From: Paracoccaceae bacterium
GTDB taxonomy: Bacteria > Pseudomonadota > Alphaproteobacteria > Rhodobacterales > Rhodobacteraceae
Reading direction: 5' to 3'
Length of the DNA stretch: 45,612 bases
NCBI GenBank assembly: GCA_019911965.1
Contig: JAIOJF010000054.1
Coordinates: 1 to 45,612, forward strand
A program made the translations under genes and the position numbers. Positions 39,104-45,612 of the stretch are shown here, one piece after another (the stretch's first letter is position 1; every line of letters starts with the position of its first letter). Below the pieces are notes generated by a model, which searched no databases, was not told where the DNA came from, and saw only the letters and a program-made list of their open reading frames with translations.

Positions 39104-39760
39104 TCAGGCGACAGGCGGCTTGCCCGCCTCGGCGGAGGCCGCGAGGAAGGCCGCGATCAGGGCCTCGTCCTTCACGCCCGGGCGGGATTCGACGCCTGAG
39201 GATACATCGACCTGCCGCGCCCCTGTCAGGCGGACCGCTTCGGCCAGGTTCTCCGGATCAAGCCCACCGGCCAGCATCCACGGCACCGCCCAGCGCCGCC
39301 CGGCGATCAAAGGCCAGTCAAAGGCCAGACCATTGCCGCCGGGCAGATCGGCACCTTTCGGCGGGCGGGCATCGACCAGCAACTGATCGGCTACCTCGGC
39401 GTATGTATCCAGCGCGGGAAGGTCCGCCGCCTCGGCCACGCCGACCGCCTTCATCACCGGCAGGCCGTAGCGGGCGCGGATTTCGGCTACCCGGCCGGGG
39501 CTTTCGCGCCCGTGCAATTGCAGCATGTCGACCGGCAGGCGGGCCGTCAGATCATCCAGCGCCGCATTGTCGGCATCGACCGTCAGCGCCACCTTGCATA
39601 TCCCGTCGGGCACCTCCAGCATCAGGGGGCGGGCCTGATCCAGAGACAGATTGCGCGGGGATTTCGGGAAGAACACGAACCCCAGATACCGCGCCCCACC
39701 CTGCGCTGCGGCGCGGATATGGGCGGCCTTGGTCAGGCCGCAGATCTTGACGCTGATCAT
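39104..39760 (-). CDS. trpF: Phosphoribosylanthranilate isomerase
   Basis: TrpF performs the third step of tryptophan synthesis, an Amadori rearrangement. The 218-residue TIM barrel begins [11 protein letters not shown] (catalytic Cys7), with [20 protein letters not shown] and the C-terminal phosphate loop [15 protein letters not shown], with the general acid Asp. Start and length are typical. It is 15 bases downstream of lapA and on one strand with ihfB and rpsA. Confidence 0.95.
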   Translation of the reverse strand: MISVKICGLTKAAHIRAAAQGGARYLGFVFFPKSPRNLSLDQARPLMLEVPDGICKVALTVDADNAALDDLTARLPVDMLQLHGRESPGRVAEIRARYGLPVMKAVGVAEAADLPALDTYAEVADQLLVDARPPKGADLPGGNGLAFDWPLIAGRRWAVPWMLAGGLDPENLAEAVRLTGARQVDVSSGVESRPGVKDEALIAAFLAASAEAGKPPVA

Positions 39761-39775
39761 GTGGCTTTCCCGTGG

Positions 39776-40117
39776 CTATTCCAGCAGGGCGAGAACGTCG
39801 TCCTTGCCCTCGCCGCTTTTCTCGCGGAGGCCCTTGACCTCGCGTTCCAGCCGGTTCAACTCGCGCTTGCGTTGTGCGCTTTCGGCGCGCTGGCGGTGCT
39901 CGCGGAAATATTCCCAGACAAAGCCGATCAGAAGGCCAGCTACGATACCGCCAAAGATCACCACGAACAGCGGCAGCGACCAGTCGTTGCGTACCGGCAG
40001 GAAGGTTGCGAATTCATCCGGCACGATCCGCAGATCGACCGGGCCACGATTGGCCAGTGCCACGACGACAAGTGCCAGCCCGACCACGGCCAGAAACAGA
40101 TAACGGATGAATCGCAT
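39776..40117 (-). CDS. lapA: LapA-domain (DUF1049) membrane protein
   Basis: The 113-residue protein has two transmembrane helices (about residues 5-25 and 48-70) and a charged, Arg/Glu-rich cytoplasmic coiled coil (FREHRQRAESAQRKREL), the layout of the LapA/DUF1049 family. In enteric bacteria LapA works with LapB in control of lipopolysaccharide synthesis; no lapB is here. The ATG at 40117 follows GAGGGTTTG; a TTG directly in front is an alternative. It sits between ihfB and trpF, as is usual in Rhodobacterales. Confidence 0.85.
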   Translation of the reverse strand: MRFIRYLFLAVVGLALVVVALANRGPVDLRIVPDEFATFLPVRNDWSLPLFVVIFGGIVAGLLIGFVWEYFREHRQRAESAQRKRELNRLEREVKGLREKSGEGKDDVLALLE

Positions 40118-40164
40118 CAAACCCTCGCTATGCCCGATCTGCGCCCCGGTCTTCGCCTTGCCGG

Positions 40165-40446
40165 TCAGCCGCCGTTCAGGCGGTCGCGCAGCAGCTTGCC
40201 GGTCTTGAAGAACGGCACATGCTTTTCTTCAACCGCGACCGATTCGCCGGTGCGCGGGTTGCGGCCGGTTCTGGCGTCGCGCTGTTTCACCGAAAACGCG
40301 CCGAAGCCGCGCAGTTCCACCCTGTTGCCGTTGGCCATCGCCTCGATGATCTCGTCAAAAACGGTTGCGACGATACGTTCGACATCACGTTGATAAAGAT
40401 GCGGATTCTCGTCGGCGATTTTCTGAACGAGTTCAGAACGGATCAT
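40165..40446 (-). CDS. ihfB: Integration host factor subunit beta
   Basis: IhfB pairs with IhfA to bind and bend DNA at specific sites. The 93-residue HU-fold protein begins [12 protein letters not shown] and has the DNA-binding arm [22 protein letters not shown], ending with the [14 protein letters not shown] segment typical of the beta subunit. The ATG at 40446 follows GGGAGGGATGATCC. It lies downstream of rpsA, as in most alphaproteobacteria, but a terminator and about 300 bases of leader separate the two, so it probably has its own promoter. Confidence 0.95.
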   Translation of the reverse strand: MIRSELVQKIADENPHLYQRDVERIVATVFDEIIEAMANGNRVELRGFGAFSVKQRDARTGRNPRTGESVAVEEKHVPFFKTGKLLRDRLNGG

Positions 40447-40738
40447 GGATCATCCCTCCCAAATGGGTGCGGTGCATTCTGGGCACCCGGCGTTTTTTTG
40501 TTTTCTGGCGGGCATACTTGCATGAATTACGGCCTCAGGGAATAGACAAGGCCGTCGCACCGGCCGTTTAATCGACCCTAACATGCTGTTTGCCGGACGG
40601 ATTTTCCTTTGCGCCTGTCGCTGGTTCGCGAATCCCGTGCCGCGCAGCAGGAATCGGCACGGCGTCATTGCCGGGGAACGCCCGCTGATTCGTGGCGGCA
40701 TTAGGCAGGAATCACAGACACGAACCACGCCCCGGATA
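40447..40738 (-). other. Intergenic leader of ihfB
   Basis: This 292-base stretch between ihfB and the rpsA terminator holds no gene that I can support. It contains a perfect 7-bp dyad (ACGGCCT at 40529-40535, AGGCCGT at 40549-40555, 13 bases apart) and, on the minus strand, an A-rich tract (AGAAAACAAAAAAACG) near 40485-40500. A -35/-10 pair for ihfB could not be assigned with confidence. Confidence 0.4.
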
Positions 40739-40740
40739 CG

Positions 40741-40767
40741 AAAAACGGCCCCGGATCGGGGCCGTCT
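40741..40767 (-). terminator. Intrinsic terminator after rpsA
   Basis: On the minus strand ACGGCCCCG and CGGGGCCGT form a perfect 9-bp stem with a 3-base loop, followed by TTTTT. It lies about 29 bases after the rpsA stop, so it ends or reduces read-through from rpsA into ihfB. Confidence 0.9.
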
Positions 40768-40795
40768 TCCAGTTTTCACCCAAGTGCAGACAGGC

Positions 40796-42481
40796 TTATT
40801 TGCCGTCCTGACCTTTCAGCGCCGCGCCCAGGATATCGCCCAGCGACGCCCCGGAATCGGACGAACCGTATTGTTCCACGGCTTCCTTTTCCTCGGCAAT
40901 CTCGCGGGCCTTGATCGACAGGCCAAGGCGGCGCGAAGATTTGTCGATATTGGTCACGCGGGCATCGACATGATCGCCGACCGAGAAACGCTCGGGGCGC
41001 TGTTCGGAACGATCGCGGCTGAGGTCCGAGCGGCGGATGAAGGCTTTCATGCCGTCATATTCCACTTCGATGCCGCCATCCTCGATCTTGGTCACGGTCA
41101 CGGTGACAACCGCACCGCGCTTCACGCCCGAGGTCGCGTCGGCGAACTTGTCGCCTTCCAGCGCCTTGATCGACAGCGAAATCCGTTCCTTGTCGGTATC
41201 GACGTCAGTCACCACCGCCTTGACGATATCGCCCTTGCGGTAATCTTCCATCGCTTCCTCGCCGGACCGGTTCCAGTCCAGGTCGCTCAGGTGGACCATG
41301 CCGTCGATATCGCCGTCGAGGCCGACAAACAGGCCAAACTCGGTGATATTCTTGACTTCGCCCTCGACCACGGTGCCGGTCGGGTACTTGGCCTGGAAGG
41401 TCTCCCACGGATTGCCCTGGGTCTGTTTCAAACCCAGCGAAACCCGGCGCTTGGCGCTGTCGATTTCCAAGATCATCACCTCAACCTCCTGCGAGGTGGA
41501 AACGATCTTGCCCGGATGGACGTTTTTCTTGGTCCAGGACATTTCCGAAACGTGCACCAGGCCTTCGACGCCCGGCTCCAGTTCGACAAATGCGCCGTAA
41601 TCGGTGATGTTGGTCACCCGACCGGTATGCACGCTTTCCAGCGGGAACTTGCCTTCGACCAGGTTCCACGGATCTTCCTGAAGCTGCTTCATGCCCAGGC
41701 TGATGCGGTGGGTGTCCTTGTTGATCTTGACGATCTGCACCTTGATGGTTTCGCCGATATTCAGGATTTCCGACGGGTGGTTGACCCGGCGCCAGGCCAT
41801 ATCGGTGACATGCAGCAGGCCGTCGACACCGCCGAGATCGACGAACGCGCCGTATTCGGTGATGTTCTTGACCACGCCGTCAACAGTGTCGCCCTCGTTC
41901 AGCTTGCCGACAATCTCGGCGCGCTGTTCGGCACGGCTTTCTTCCAGGATGGCGCGGCGGGAGACAACGATATTGCCCCGGCGGCGGTCCATCTTCAGGA
42001 TCTGGAACGGCTGCGGCATGCCCATCAGCGGGCCGGCATCGCGCACCGGGCGCACATCAACCTGGCTGCCCGGCAGGAACGCCACGGCACCGCCCAGGTC
42101 GACGGTGAAGCCACCCTTGACGCGGCCGAAAATCGCGCCTTCGACGCGCTCTTCCTTCTCGGCGGCTTTTTCCAGGCGGTCCCATGCCTCTTCGCGGCGG
42201 GCCTTGTCGCGGCTGACCACGGCTTCGCCGCGGGCATTCTCGACACGCTCCAGATAGACCTCGACGGTATCGCCGACGGCGATTTCCGCGGCCTGACCGG
42301 GGGCGGCAAATTCTTTCAGATCGACGCGGCCTTCCATCTTGTAGCCGATATCGACGATGGCCTGACCGGCTTCGATCGCCAGTACGGTGCCTTTGACAAC
42401 AGAGCCCTCTTCGGGGGTCTCCAGTTCGAAGCTCTCGCTCAGGAGGGCTTCAAATTCTTCCATAGTTGCAGTTGCGGACAT
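40796..42481 (-). CDS. rpsA: 30S ribosomal protein S1
   Basis: S1 binds mRNA leaders on the ribosome to aid initiation. The 561-residue product carries six S1 (OB-fold) repeats; clear repeat cores are GGVDGLLHVTDMAWRR, PGVEGLVHVSEMSWTKK and GDIDGMVHLSDLDWNR. The start at 42481 gives MSATATMEEFEALL and has a purine-rich AAAAGGAAACAG upstream; the in-frame extension to 42502 starts inside this site. It has a good promoter at 42675-42647, a leader of about 160 bases with a hairpin, and a terminator downstream. In relatives cmk lies directly upstream of rpsA, whereas here cmk is 24 kb away. Confidence 0.97.
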   Translation of the reverse strand: MSATATMEEFEALLSESFELETPEEGSVVKGTVLAIEAGQAIVDIGYKMEGRVDLKEFAAPGQAAEIAVGDTVEVYLERVENARGEAVVSRDKARREEAWDRLEKAAEKEERVEGAIFGRVKGGFTVDLGGAVAFLPGSQVDVRPVRDAGPLMGMPQPFQILKMDRRRGNIVVSRRAILEESRAEQRAEIVGKLNEGDTVDGVVKNITEYGAFVDLGGVDGLLHVTDMAWRRVNHPSEILNIGETIKVQIVKINKDTHRISLGMKQLQEDPWNLVEGKFPLESVHTGRVTNITDYGAFVELEPGVEGLVHVSEMSWTKKNVHPGKIVSTSQEVEVMILEIDSAKRRVSLGLKQTQGNPWETFQAKYPTGTVVEGEVKNITEFGLFVGLDGDIDGMVHLSDLDWNRSGEEAMEDYRKGDIVKAVVTDVDTDKERISLSIKALEGDKFADATSGVKRGAVVTVTVTKIEDGGIEVEYDGMKAFIRRSDLSRDRSEQRPERFSVGDHVDARVTNIDKSSRRLGLSIKAREIAEEKEAVEQYGSSDSGASLGDILGAALKGQDGK

Positions 42482-42562
42482 GTATTTCTGTTTCCTTTTC
42501 AAGTCTTTGCGGGCCAGGTGGTTGTCTCCACCGGTCTTTCAGATATTGGCGTTTGAAGCAGC

Positions 42563-42604
42563 GGGAAGAACCAAATAGGGCCGGATGTAATTCCGACCCT
42601 GCCC
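42563..42604 (-). other. Hairpin in the rpsA leader
   Basis: Within the 160-base rpsA leader, GGGTCGGA and TCCGGCCC pair over 8 bp (one G-U) around the loop ATTACA on the minus strand (about 42577-42598). S1 often controls its own mRNA in other bacteria, so this could be a feedback site; the sequence itself shows only the hairpin. Confidence 0.35.
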
Positions 42605-42646
42605 GTTTCTTGTTGTTGTTTGACCACCGCTCCGGCGACAGCGGCG

Positions 42647-42675
42647 TCTATAGAGAAAATCCCGCGCCATCGCAA
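42647..42675 (-). promoter_or_regulatory. Sigma-70 promoter of rpsA
   Basis: TTGCGA (42675-42670) and TATAGA (42652-42647) are separated by exactly 17 bases on the minus strand, matching the consensus at 4 and 5 of 6 positions. Transcription should start near 42640, giving a leader of about 160 bases. Confidence 0.7.
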
Positions 42676-42685
42676 GCGGATATGG

Positions 42686-42870
42686 CGGATGCGAAGAATC
42701 CTTGATTTTTGCATCCGGCATGCTAAAGGCCGCGACAGGCACGGGCGATGGCGTCGCCCGGTATGCAGCATCATACCTGCCTGCGGGACGATCCCGCATT
42801 CTGTCCTGTACGCCCGGATGTTTGCTCCGGGCGTTTCCATGACAGGACCCCGGAAATGACCGGAGGTCGC
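42686..42870 (+). promoter_or_regulatory. Hairpin-rich leader and dyad upstream of creatinase
   Basis: The plus strand holds a dyad (CGGATGC 42686-42692, GCATCCG 42711-42717) and then consecutive perfect hairpins: CGGGCGA/TCGCCCG (42742-42760), GTATG/CATAC (42761-42776), TGCGGGA/TCCCGCA with loop CGA (42782-42798), and ACGCCCGGA/TCCGGGCGT (42810-42834). The last is enclosed by GTCCTGT (42803-42809) pairing with ACAGGAC (42842-42848). A small CCGG/CCGG hairpin (42850-42863) then abuts the GGAGG ribosome site. This looks like a folded RNA leader that could control creatinase expression. I could not match it to a known riboswitch class. A weak TTGATT (42702) may be part of a promoter. Confidence 0.5.
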
Positions 42871-44091
42871 ATGATGAACAAACAAGTTTCCAAACGTCCC
42901 GAATTTGCGCCGTTCCCCAACGGCACCAAGGCCGTTCTGCCCTTCGCCCAGAGCGAATACGATTCCCGCATCGCCGGCCTGCGCGCCATCTTGTCCGAGA
43001 ACGGGCTGGGCGCGGCGGTGCTGACCTCGATGCACAACATCGCCTATTATTCGGGCTTCCTTTATTGCTCGTTCGGGCGGCCCTATGCGCTGGTGGTCAC
43101 GGCGGACAAGGCCGTCACGATTTCCGCCGGGATTGATGGCGGCCAGCCCGGGCGGCGGTCGGCTTGCGACAACCTGGTCTATACCGACTGGCAGCGCGAC
43201 AATTTCTGGCGCGCGGTCGCCTCGGTCACCGGCAAGGGCGCGGCCATCGGCTATGAGGGCGATCACCTCAACCTCGTGCAGATGCAGCGGCTGACCTCGT
43301 TCCTGTCCCCTGCCCGTAGCGCCGATATTGCCAATGCGACGATGCAGCAGCGGATGATGAAATCGCCCGCCGAAATCGCGCTGATCCGCGAAGGCGCTCG
43401 GGTGGCCGATCTGGGCGGCTATGCGATCCGCGAGGCGATTGCCGAGGGCGCGCGCGAGATCGACGTGGCGATGGCCGGGCGCGACGCGATGGAACTGGAG
43501 ATTGCACGCGCTTTCCCCGACAGCGAAATCCGCGATAGCTGGGTCTGGTTCCAGTCGGGCCTCAATACCGATGGCGCGCATAACCCGGTCACCGCGCGGC
43601 GGCTGGAAATGGGCGATATCCTGTCGCTGAACACCTTCCCGATGATTTCCGGCTATTACACGGCGCTGGAGCGCACGCTGTTTCTGGGCGAGCCGGATAC
43701 TGCATCGCTGGCAATCTGGCAAGCCAATGTCGAAGCGCATGAACTGGGCCTGAGCCTGATCCGCCCGGGTGCCACCTGTTCCGGCATCACCCACGAGATC
43801 AACGCGTTCTTTGAATCCAGGGGCCTGCTGCATTTCCGGTCCTTCGGCTACGGCCATTCCTTCGGAGTGCTCAGCCATTATTACGGGCGCGAGGCCGGGC
43901 TGGAACTGCGCGAGGATGTCGATACCGTGCTGGAGCCGGGGCATGTCGTTTCGATGGAACCGATGCTGACCCTGCCCGAAGGCATGCCGGGGGCCGGTGG
44001 CTACCGCGAGCACGATATCCTGATCGTGACCGACACCGGGTCCGAGAACATCACCGGCTTTCCCTACGGCCCCGATCACAACGTGATCTGA
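42871..44091 (+). CDS. Creatinase (creatine amidinohydrolase)
   Basis: Creatinase splits creatine into sarcosine and urea. The 406-residue product is of the M24 'pita-bread' fold and follows the Pseudomonas creatinase closely: YYSGFLYCSFGRPYALVVTA, IDGGQPGRR, VYTDWQRDNFW, SGLNTDGAHNPVT, YTALERTLFLGEPD, FGYGHSFGVLSHYYGREAG (catalytic His) and GAGGYREHDILIV. The GGAGG site is 4 bases before ATG 42871 and 7 before ATG 42874, so either start is possible. It stands alone, behind the structured leader and before the FNR-like gene. Sarcosine oxidase or urease genes are not in the window. Confidence 0.92.
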   Translation: MMNKQVSKRPEFAPFPNGTKAVLPFAQSEYDSRIAGLRAILSENGLGAAVLTSMHNIAYYSGFLYCSFGRPYALVVTADKAVTISAGIDGGQPGRRSACDNLVYTDWQRDNFWRAVASVTGKGAAIGYEGDHLNLVQMQRLTSFLSPARSADIANATMQQRMMKSPAEIALIREGARVADLGGYAIREAIAEGAREIDVAMAGRDAMELEIARAFPDSEIRDSWVWFQSGLNTDGAHNPVTARRLEMGDILSLNTFPMISGYYTALERTLFLGEPDTASLAIWQANVEAHELGLSLIRPGATCSGITHEINAFFESRGLLHFRSFGYGHSFGVLSHYYGREAGLELREDVDTVLEPGHVVSMEPMLTLPEGMPGAGGYREHDILIVTDTGSENITGFPYGPDHNVI

Positions 44092-44107
44092 ACCGATACG
44101 ATCGGCG

Positions 44108-44138
44108 ACGCCGCTCCGGTCATGATCCGGCGCGGCGT
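44108..44138 (+). terminator. Hairpin after creatinase
   Basis: ACGCCGC-T-CCGG (44108-44119) pairs with CCGG-C-GCGGCGT (44127-44138) with one mismatch and a 7-base loop, 17 bases after the creatinase stop. No clear T-run follows. It probably marks the 3' end of the creatinase message. Confidence 0.5.
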
Positions 44139-44205
44139 TGCGGGCTATGCAAATGCGAAATCTCCGGCGGTTTCCGCAAGGTGTTGCATCGAATCCCCTG
44201 TCTGC

Positions 44206-44247
44206 TTGACTTGTCACAAGGCGGAAAACACCTGAATACTTTATAAT
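44206..44247 (+). promoter_or_regulatory. FNR-type site and -10 box of the FNR-like gene
   Basis: TTGACTTGTCACAA (44206-44219) has the FNR/CRP core TTG-N8-CAA, extended to CTTG...CAAG. A perfect TATAAT lies at 44242-44247. If transcription starts 7 bases after it (44254), the site is centred at -41.5, the classical position for FNR/CRP-type activation. There is no -35 box at the proper distance from TATAAT, which fits an activator-dependent promoter. The leader would be 30 bases. Confidence 0.65.
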
Positions 44248-44283
44248 ATGCGCAAGTTGTCCAGGATAGAGAAAGGGATTTGC

Positions 44284-45099
44284 ATGACCGTTTCCACCAG
44301 TGACGAATACCGCAAACTGATTACTCCCGGCTCCTGTGTCGCCTGTCATTCGCACCTGTGCCAGTTGCTGCCGGCGGACCGGCGCGATGCCGCCCAGGGC
44401 CTGCTTGAACTGAACCGTGGCAGCCGCCTTGAGGCGGTCGAGGGCGGCGGCTTTCCCAGGCTCTGGAACATCGTGCGCGGCGTGGCGGCAATTACCACCT
44501 TGTTGGCGGATGGCCGCCGCCAGGTGATCGGGCTGCATTATCCCGGCGATACCGTCTGGGCGCCTGAACCGGTCGGCGGCACCATCGCATGGCTGGAGGC
44601 GCAGACCGATTGCTGGATTTGCCAGATCGACACATCTGCCGCCAGTCACGCGGCGAGCGCAAACGAAGCCTTGCAGGCGCGGTTGTTCACACTTGTGCAG
44701 CGCCAGCTTGAAGAGCAGGCGGCCCGTATCGTCACGCTTGGCCGCCTGGACGGATACGAGCGGCTTTGCCTTTACCTGGGCGAGTTGGCCAGCCGGATCG
44801 GTCGGCCGATGGGGCGCGAAATCCTGATCTCGCTGCCGATGTCGCGGGCTGATATCGGCGATTACCTCGGGCTGAACGCGGAAACCGTCAGCCGCATTCT
44901 GGCGCGTATCCGCAAGGATGGGCTGGTGAAGTTCGTCTCGCCGACGCAGATGATCATTCCCGACCTGGCGAGGCTGGAAAAGGCGGTGCCGATTGCCACG
45001 CCGGGCCAGCGGCAGGCGGCACGGCTGCGAAACACCGCAACTTCGGGCGGGGCCAGGCTGGCGACAAACGGCCCGGCCCGGGCGGGCGGCGCATCCTGA
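44284..45099 (+). CDS. FNR-like Crp/Fnr family regulator, probable oxygen sensor
   Basis: The 271-residue cytoplasmic regulator has a cyclic-nucleotide-binding-like sensor domain and a C-terminal winged helix-turn-helix with MSRADIGDYLGLNAETVSR (residues 187-204). The Glu-x2-Ser-Arg recognition residues match FNR. N-terminal cysteines 18, 21 and 26 (SCVACHSHLC) and Cys113 (CWICQID), which aligns with FNR Cys122, could hold an oxygen-labile iron-sulfur cluster; spacing Cys21-Cys26 is one shorter than in E. coli FNR. The ATG at 44284 follows AAAGGGA. Its promoter has an FNR-type site. From residue 241 the tail is inside the terminal inverted repeat, so the last 30 residues need confirmation. 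Confidence 0.88.
   Translation: MTVSTSDEYRKLITPGSCVACHSHLCQLLPADRRDAAQGLLELNRGSRLEAVEGGGFPRLWNIVRGVAAITTLLADGRRQVIGLHYPGDTVWAPEPVGGTIAWLEAQTDCWICQIDTSAASHAASANEALQARLFTLVQRQLEEQAARIVTLGRLDGYERLCLYLGELASRIGRPMGREILISLPMSRADIGDYLGLNAETVSRILARIRKDGLVKFVSPTQMIIPDLARLEKAVPIATPGQRQAARLRNTATSGGARLATNGPARAGGAS
45004..45085 (+). repeat. Inverted repeat, left arm (82 bp, perfect)
   Basis: These 82 bases, coding for residues 241-267 of the FNR-like protein, recur as an exact reverse complement at 45531-45612, the very end of the window. The spacer is 445 bases. Since the right arm runs to the edge, the repeat could be longer. Confidence 0.95.
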
Positions 45100-45108
45100 C
45101 GGCCGGGT

Positions 45109-45612
45109 TCAGTAGAAGCTCTGCGGATCTATATCGACCGTCAGCCGCAGATTGCCTGGCAGGCGGAACTGCGCGATCCACTCGGCAAGCGCGGCCTGAA
45201 GCGGTGCGCCCTTGGCTGCCTTCACCAGCAGGCGGACCCGGTGGCGGCCCCGGATGCGGGCGATCGGGGCCGGGGCCGGGCCATAGACCTGCGCGTTAAT
45301 GCGGCTGAGCGGTGCGATCCGTCGTGCCATCGCATTGGCAAGGTCAAACACCTGCGCCACATCCGGCGAGGACAGCACGATCCCGGCCAGCCGCCCGAAT
45401 GGTGGCACGCCTGCGGCCTGGCGTTCCGCCGCCTCGGCTTTCCAGAAGCCTTCGTCATCACCCGATACGATGGCGCGGATCACCGGATGGTCGGGCTGAT
45501 GCGTCTGCAACAAGGCCAGACCGCGCCGCTCCGCCCGGGCCGGGCCGTTTGTCGCCAGCCTGGCCCCGCCCGAAGTTGCGGTGTTTCGCAGCCGTGCCGC
45601 CTGCCGCTGGCC
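45109..45612 (-). CDS. priA: Primosomal protein N' (PriA), C-terminal fragment, disrupted at window edge
   Basis: PriA is the helicase that restarts stalled replication forks. Only its C-terminal part is present: GLALLQTHQPDHPVIRAI, then AAGVPPFGRLAGIVL, VYGPAPAPIARIRGRHRVR and the end DIDPQSFY. Real PriA sequence can be followed back to about 45530. Before that, homologues read roughly QVAGRAGRAER, but the window reads TNGPARAER, identical to the tail of the FNR-like protein. The upstream 82 bases are thus foreign to priA, an inverted copy of the neighbouring gene. The stop lies 9 bases from the convergent FNR-like stop. Confidence 0.8.
   Translation of the reverse strand, partial: GQRQAARLRNTATSGGARLATNGPARAERRGLALLQTHQPDHPVIRAIVSGDDEGFWKAEAAERQAAGVPPFGRLAGIVLSSPDVAQVFDLANAMARRIAPLSRINAQVYGPAPAPIARIRGRHRVRLLVKAAKGAPLQAALAEWIAQFRLPGNLRLTVDIDPQSFY
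45531..45612 (-). repeat. Inverted repeat, right arm at window end
   Basis: This is the exact reverse complement of 45004-45085. It replaces the expected priA sequence. The junction lies in a GC-rich GCCCGGGCGG stretch that priA may share by chance. A fold-back chimera or assembly artefact at a contig end is the likely reason. Confidence 0.95.

Noticed and set aside
40583-42556. A 657-residue open frame on the plus strand over rpsA
   Set aside because: The six S1 repeats on the other strand leave no doubt about the coding strand.
42782-42834. Guanidine-II (mini-ykkC) riboswitch in the creatinase leader
   Set aside because: That class needs two hairpins with ACGR loops. Only one hairpin has ACGA at its apex, and the next has a TGTTTGC loop.
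42499-44649. A 716-residue open frame on the minus strand
   Set aside because: It is the complement of creatinase and part of the FNR-like gene; no family motif and no ribosome site.

Overview
The window is GC-rich chromosomal DNA with dense, co-oriented housekeeping operons. It very probably comes from an alphaproteobacterium of the order Rhodobacterales. The support is gene content and order: irr next to fabA-fabB-fabI; miaB / phoH-ybeY-corC-lnt-metK-trmB; rpsA-ihfB-lapA-trpF with trpB nearby; a CP4-type (class II) aroA beside cmk; and a SAM/SAH riboswitch in front of metK, an RNA class known mainly from this order. No phage, insertion sequence, CRISPR array, rRNA or tRNA gene was seen. Both window ends cut through genes.

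Layout. 1-8.3 kb (minus strand): start of a lipoprotein gene, lpdA (E3 of 2-oxo acid dehydrogenase complexes), a DUF924 protein, a YcaD-like MFS permease, queA, and a 1,100-residue AsmA-like envelope protein overlapping queA. 8.5-15.4 kb (plus): an M23 peptidase overlapping a bactofilin gene, a Dpp/Opp-type ABC transporter operon (two permeases and one double ATPase, no binding protein), and an aldehyde dehydrogenase. 15.4-27.9 kb (minus): a four-helix membrane domain fused in frame to cytidylate kinase, preceded by an unfused paralogue of that membrane domain, then aroA; trmB, a glutathione S-transferase, metK with its riboswitch and terminator, lnt, corC, ybeY, phoH; a lipoprotein and an OmpA-family protein that share a small unnamed domain; and miaB interrupted by an in-frame amber codon. 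28.0-35.4 kb: a conserved unknown, the iron regulator irr, fabA-fabB-fabI for unsaturated fatty acid synthesis, then a methyltransferase, a haloacid dehalogenase, an alpha/beta hydrolase and a threonine/serine dehydratase in tight succession. 35.4-42.5 kb (minus): a YodC-like protein, trpB, a Kef-type antiporter, trpF, lapA, ihfB and rpsA. 42.7-45.6 kb: a creatinase gene behind a hairpin-rich leader, an FNR-like regulator with an FNR-type site at -41.5 of its own promoter, and the 3' end of priA.

The most interesting points are: (1) the membrane-anchored cytidylate kinase fusion beside its tandem paralogue; (2) the structured leader before creatinase; (3) the amber codon at position 22 of miaB; (4) the SAM/SAH riboswitch whose 3' strand is the metK ribosome binding site; (5) the likely autoregulated FNR-like gene; (6) the duplicated two-cysteine envelope domain. 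The last 82 bases are a perfect inverted copy of the 3' end of the FNR-like gene and break priA. This looks more like a chimeric or fold-back contig end than biology.

All calls come from reading the sequence and from memory of protein families; no database search was run.
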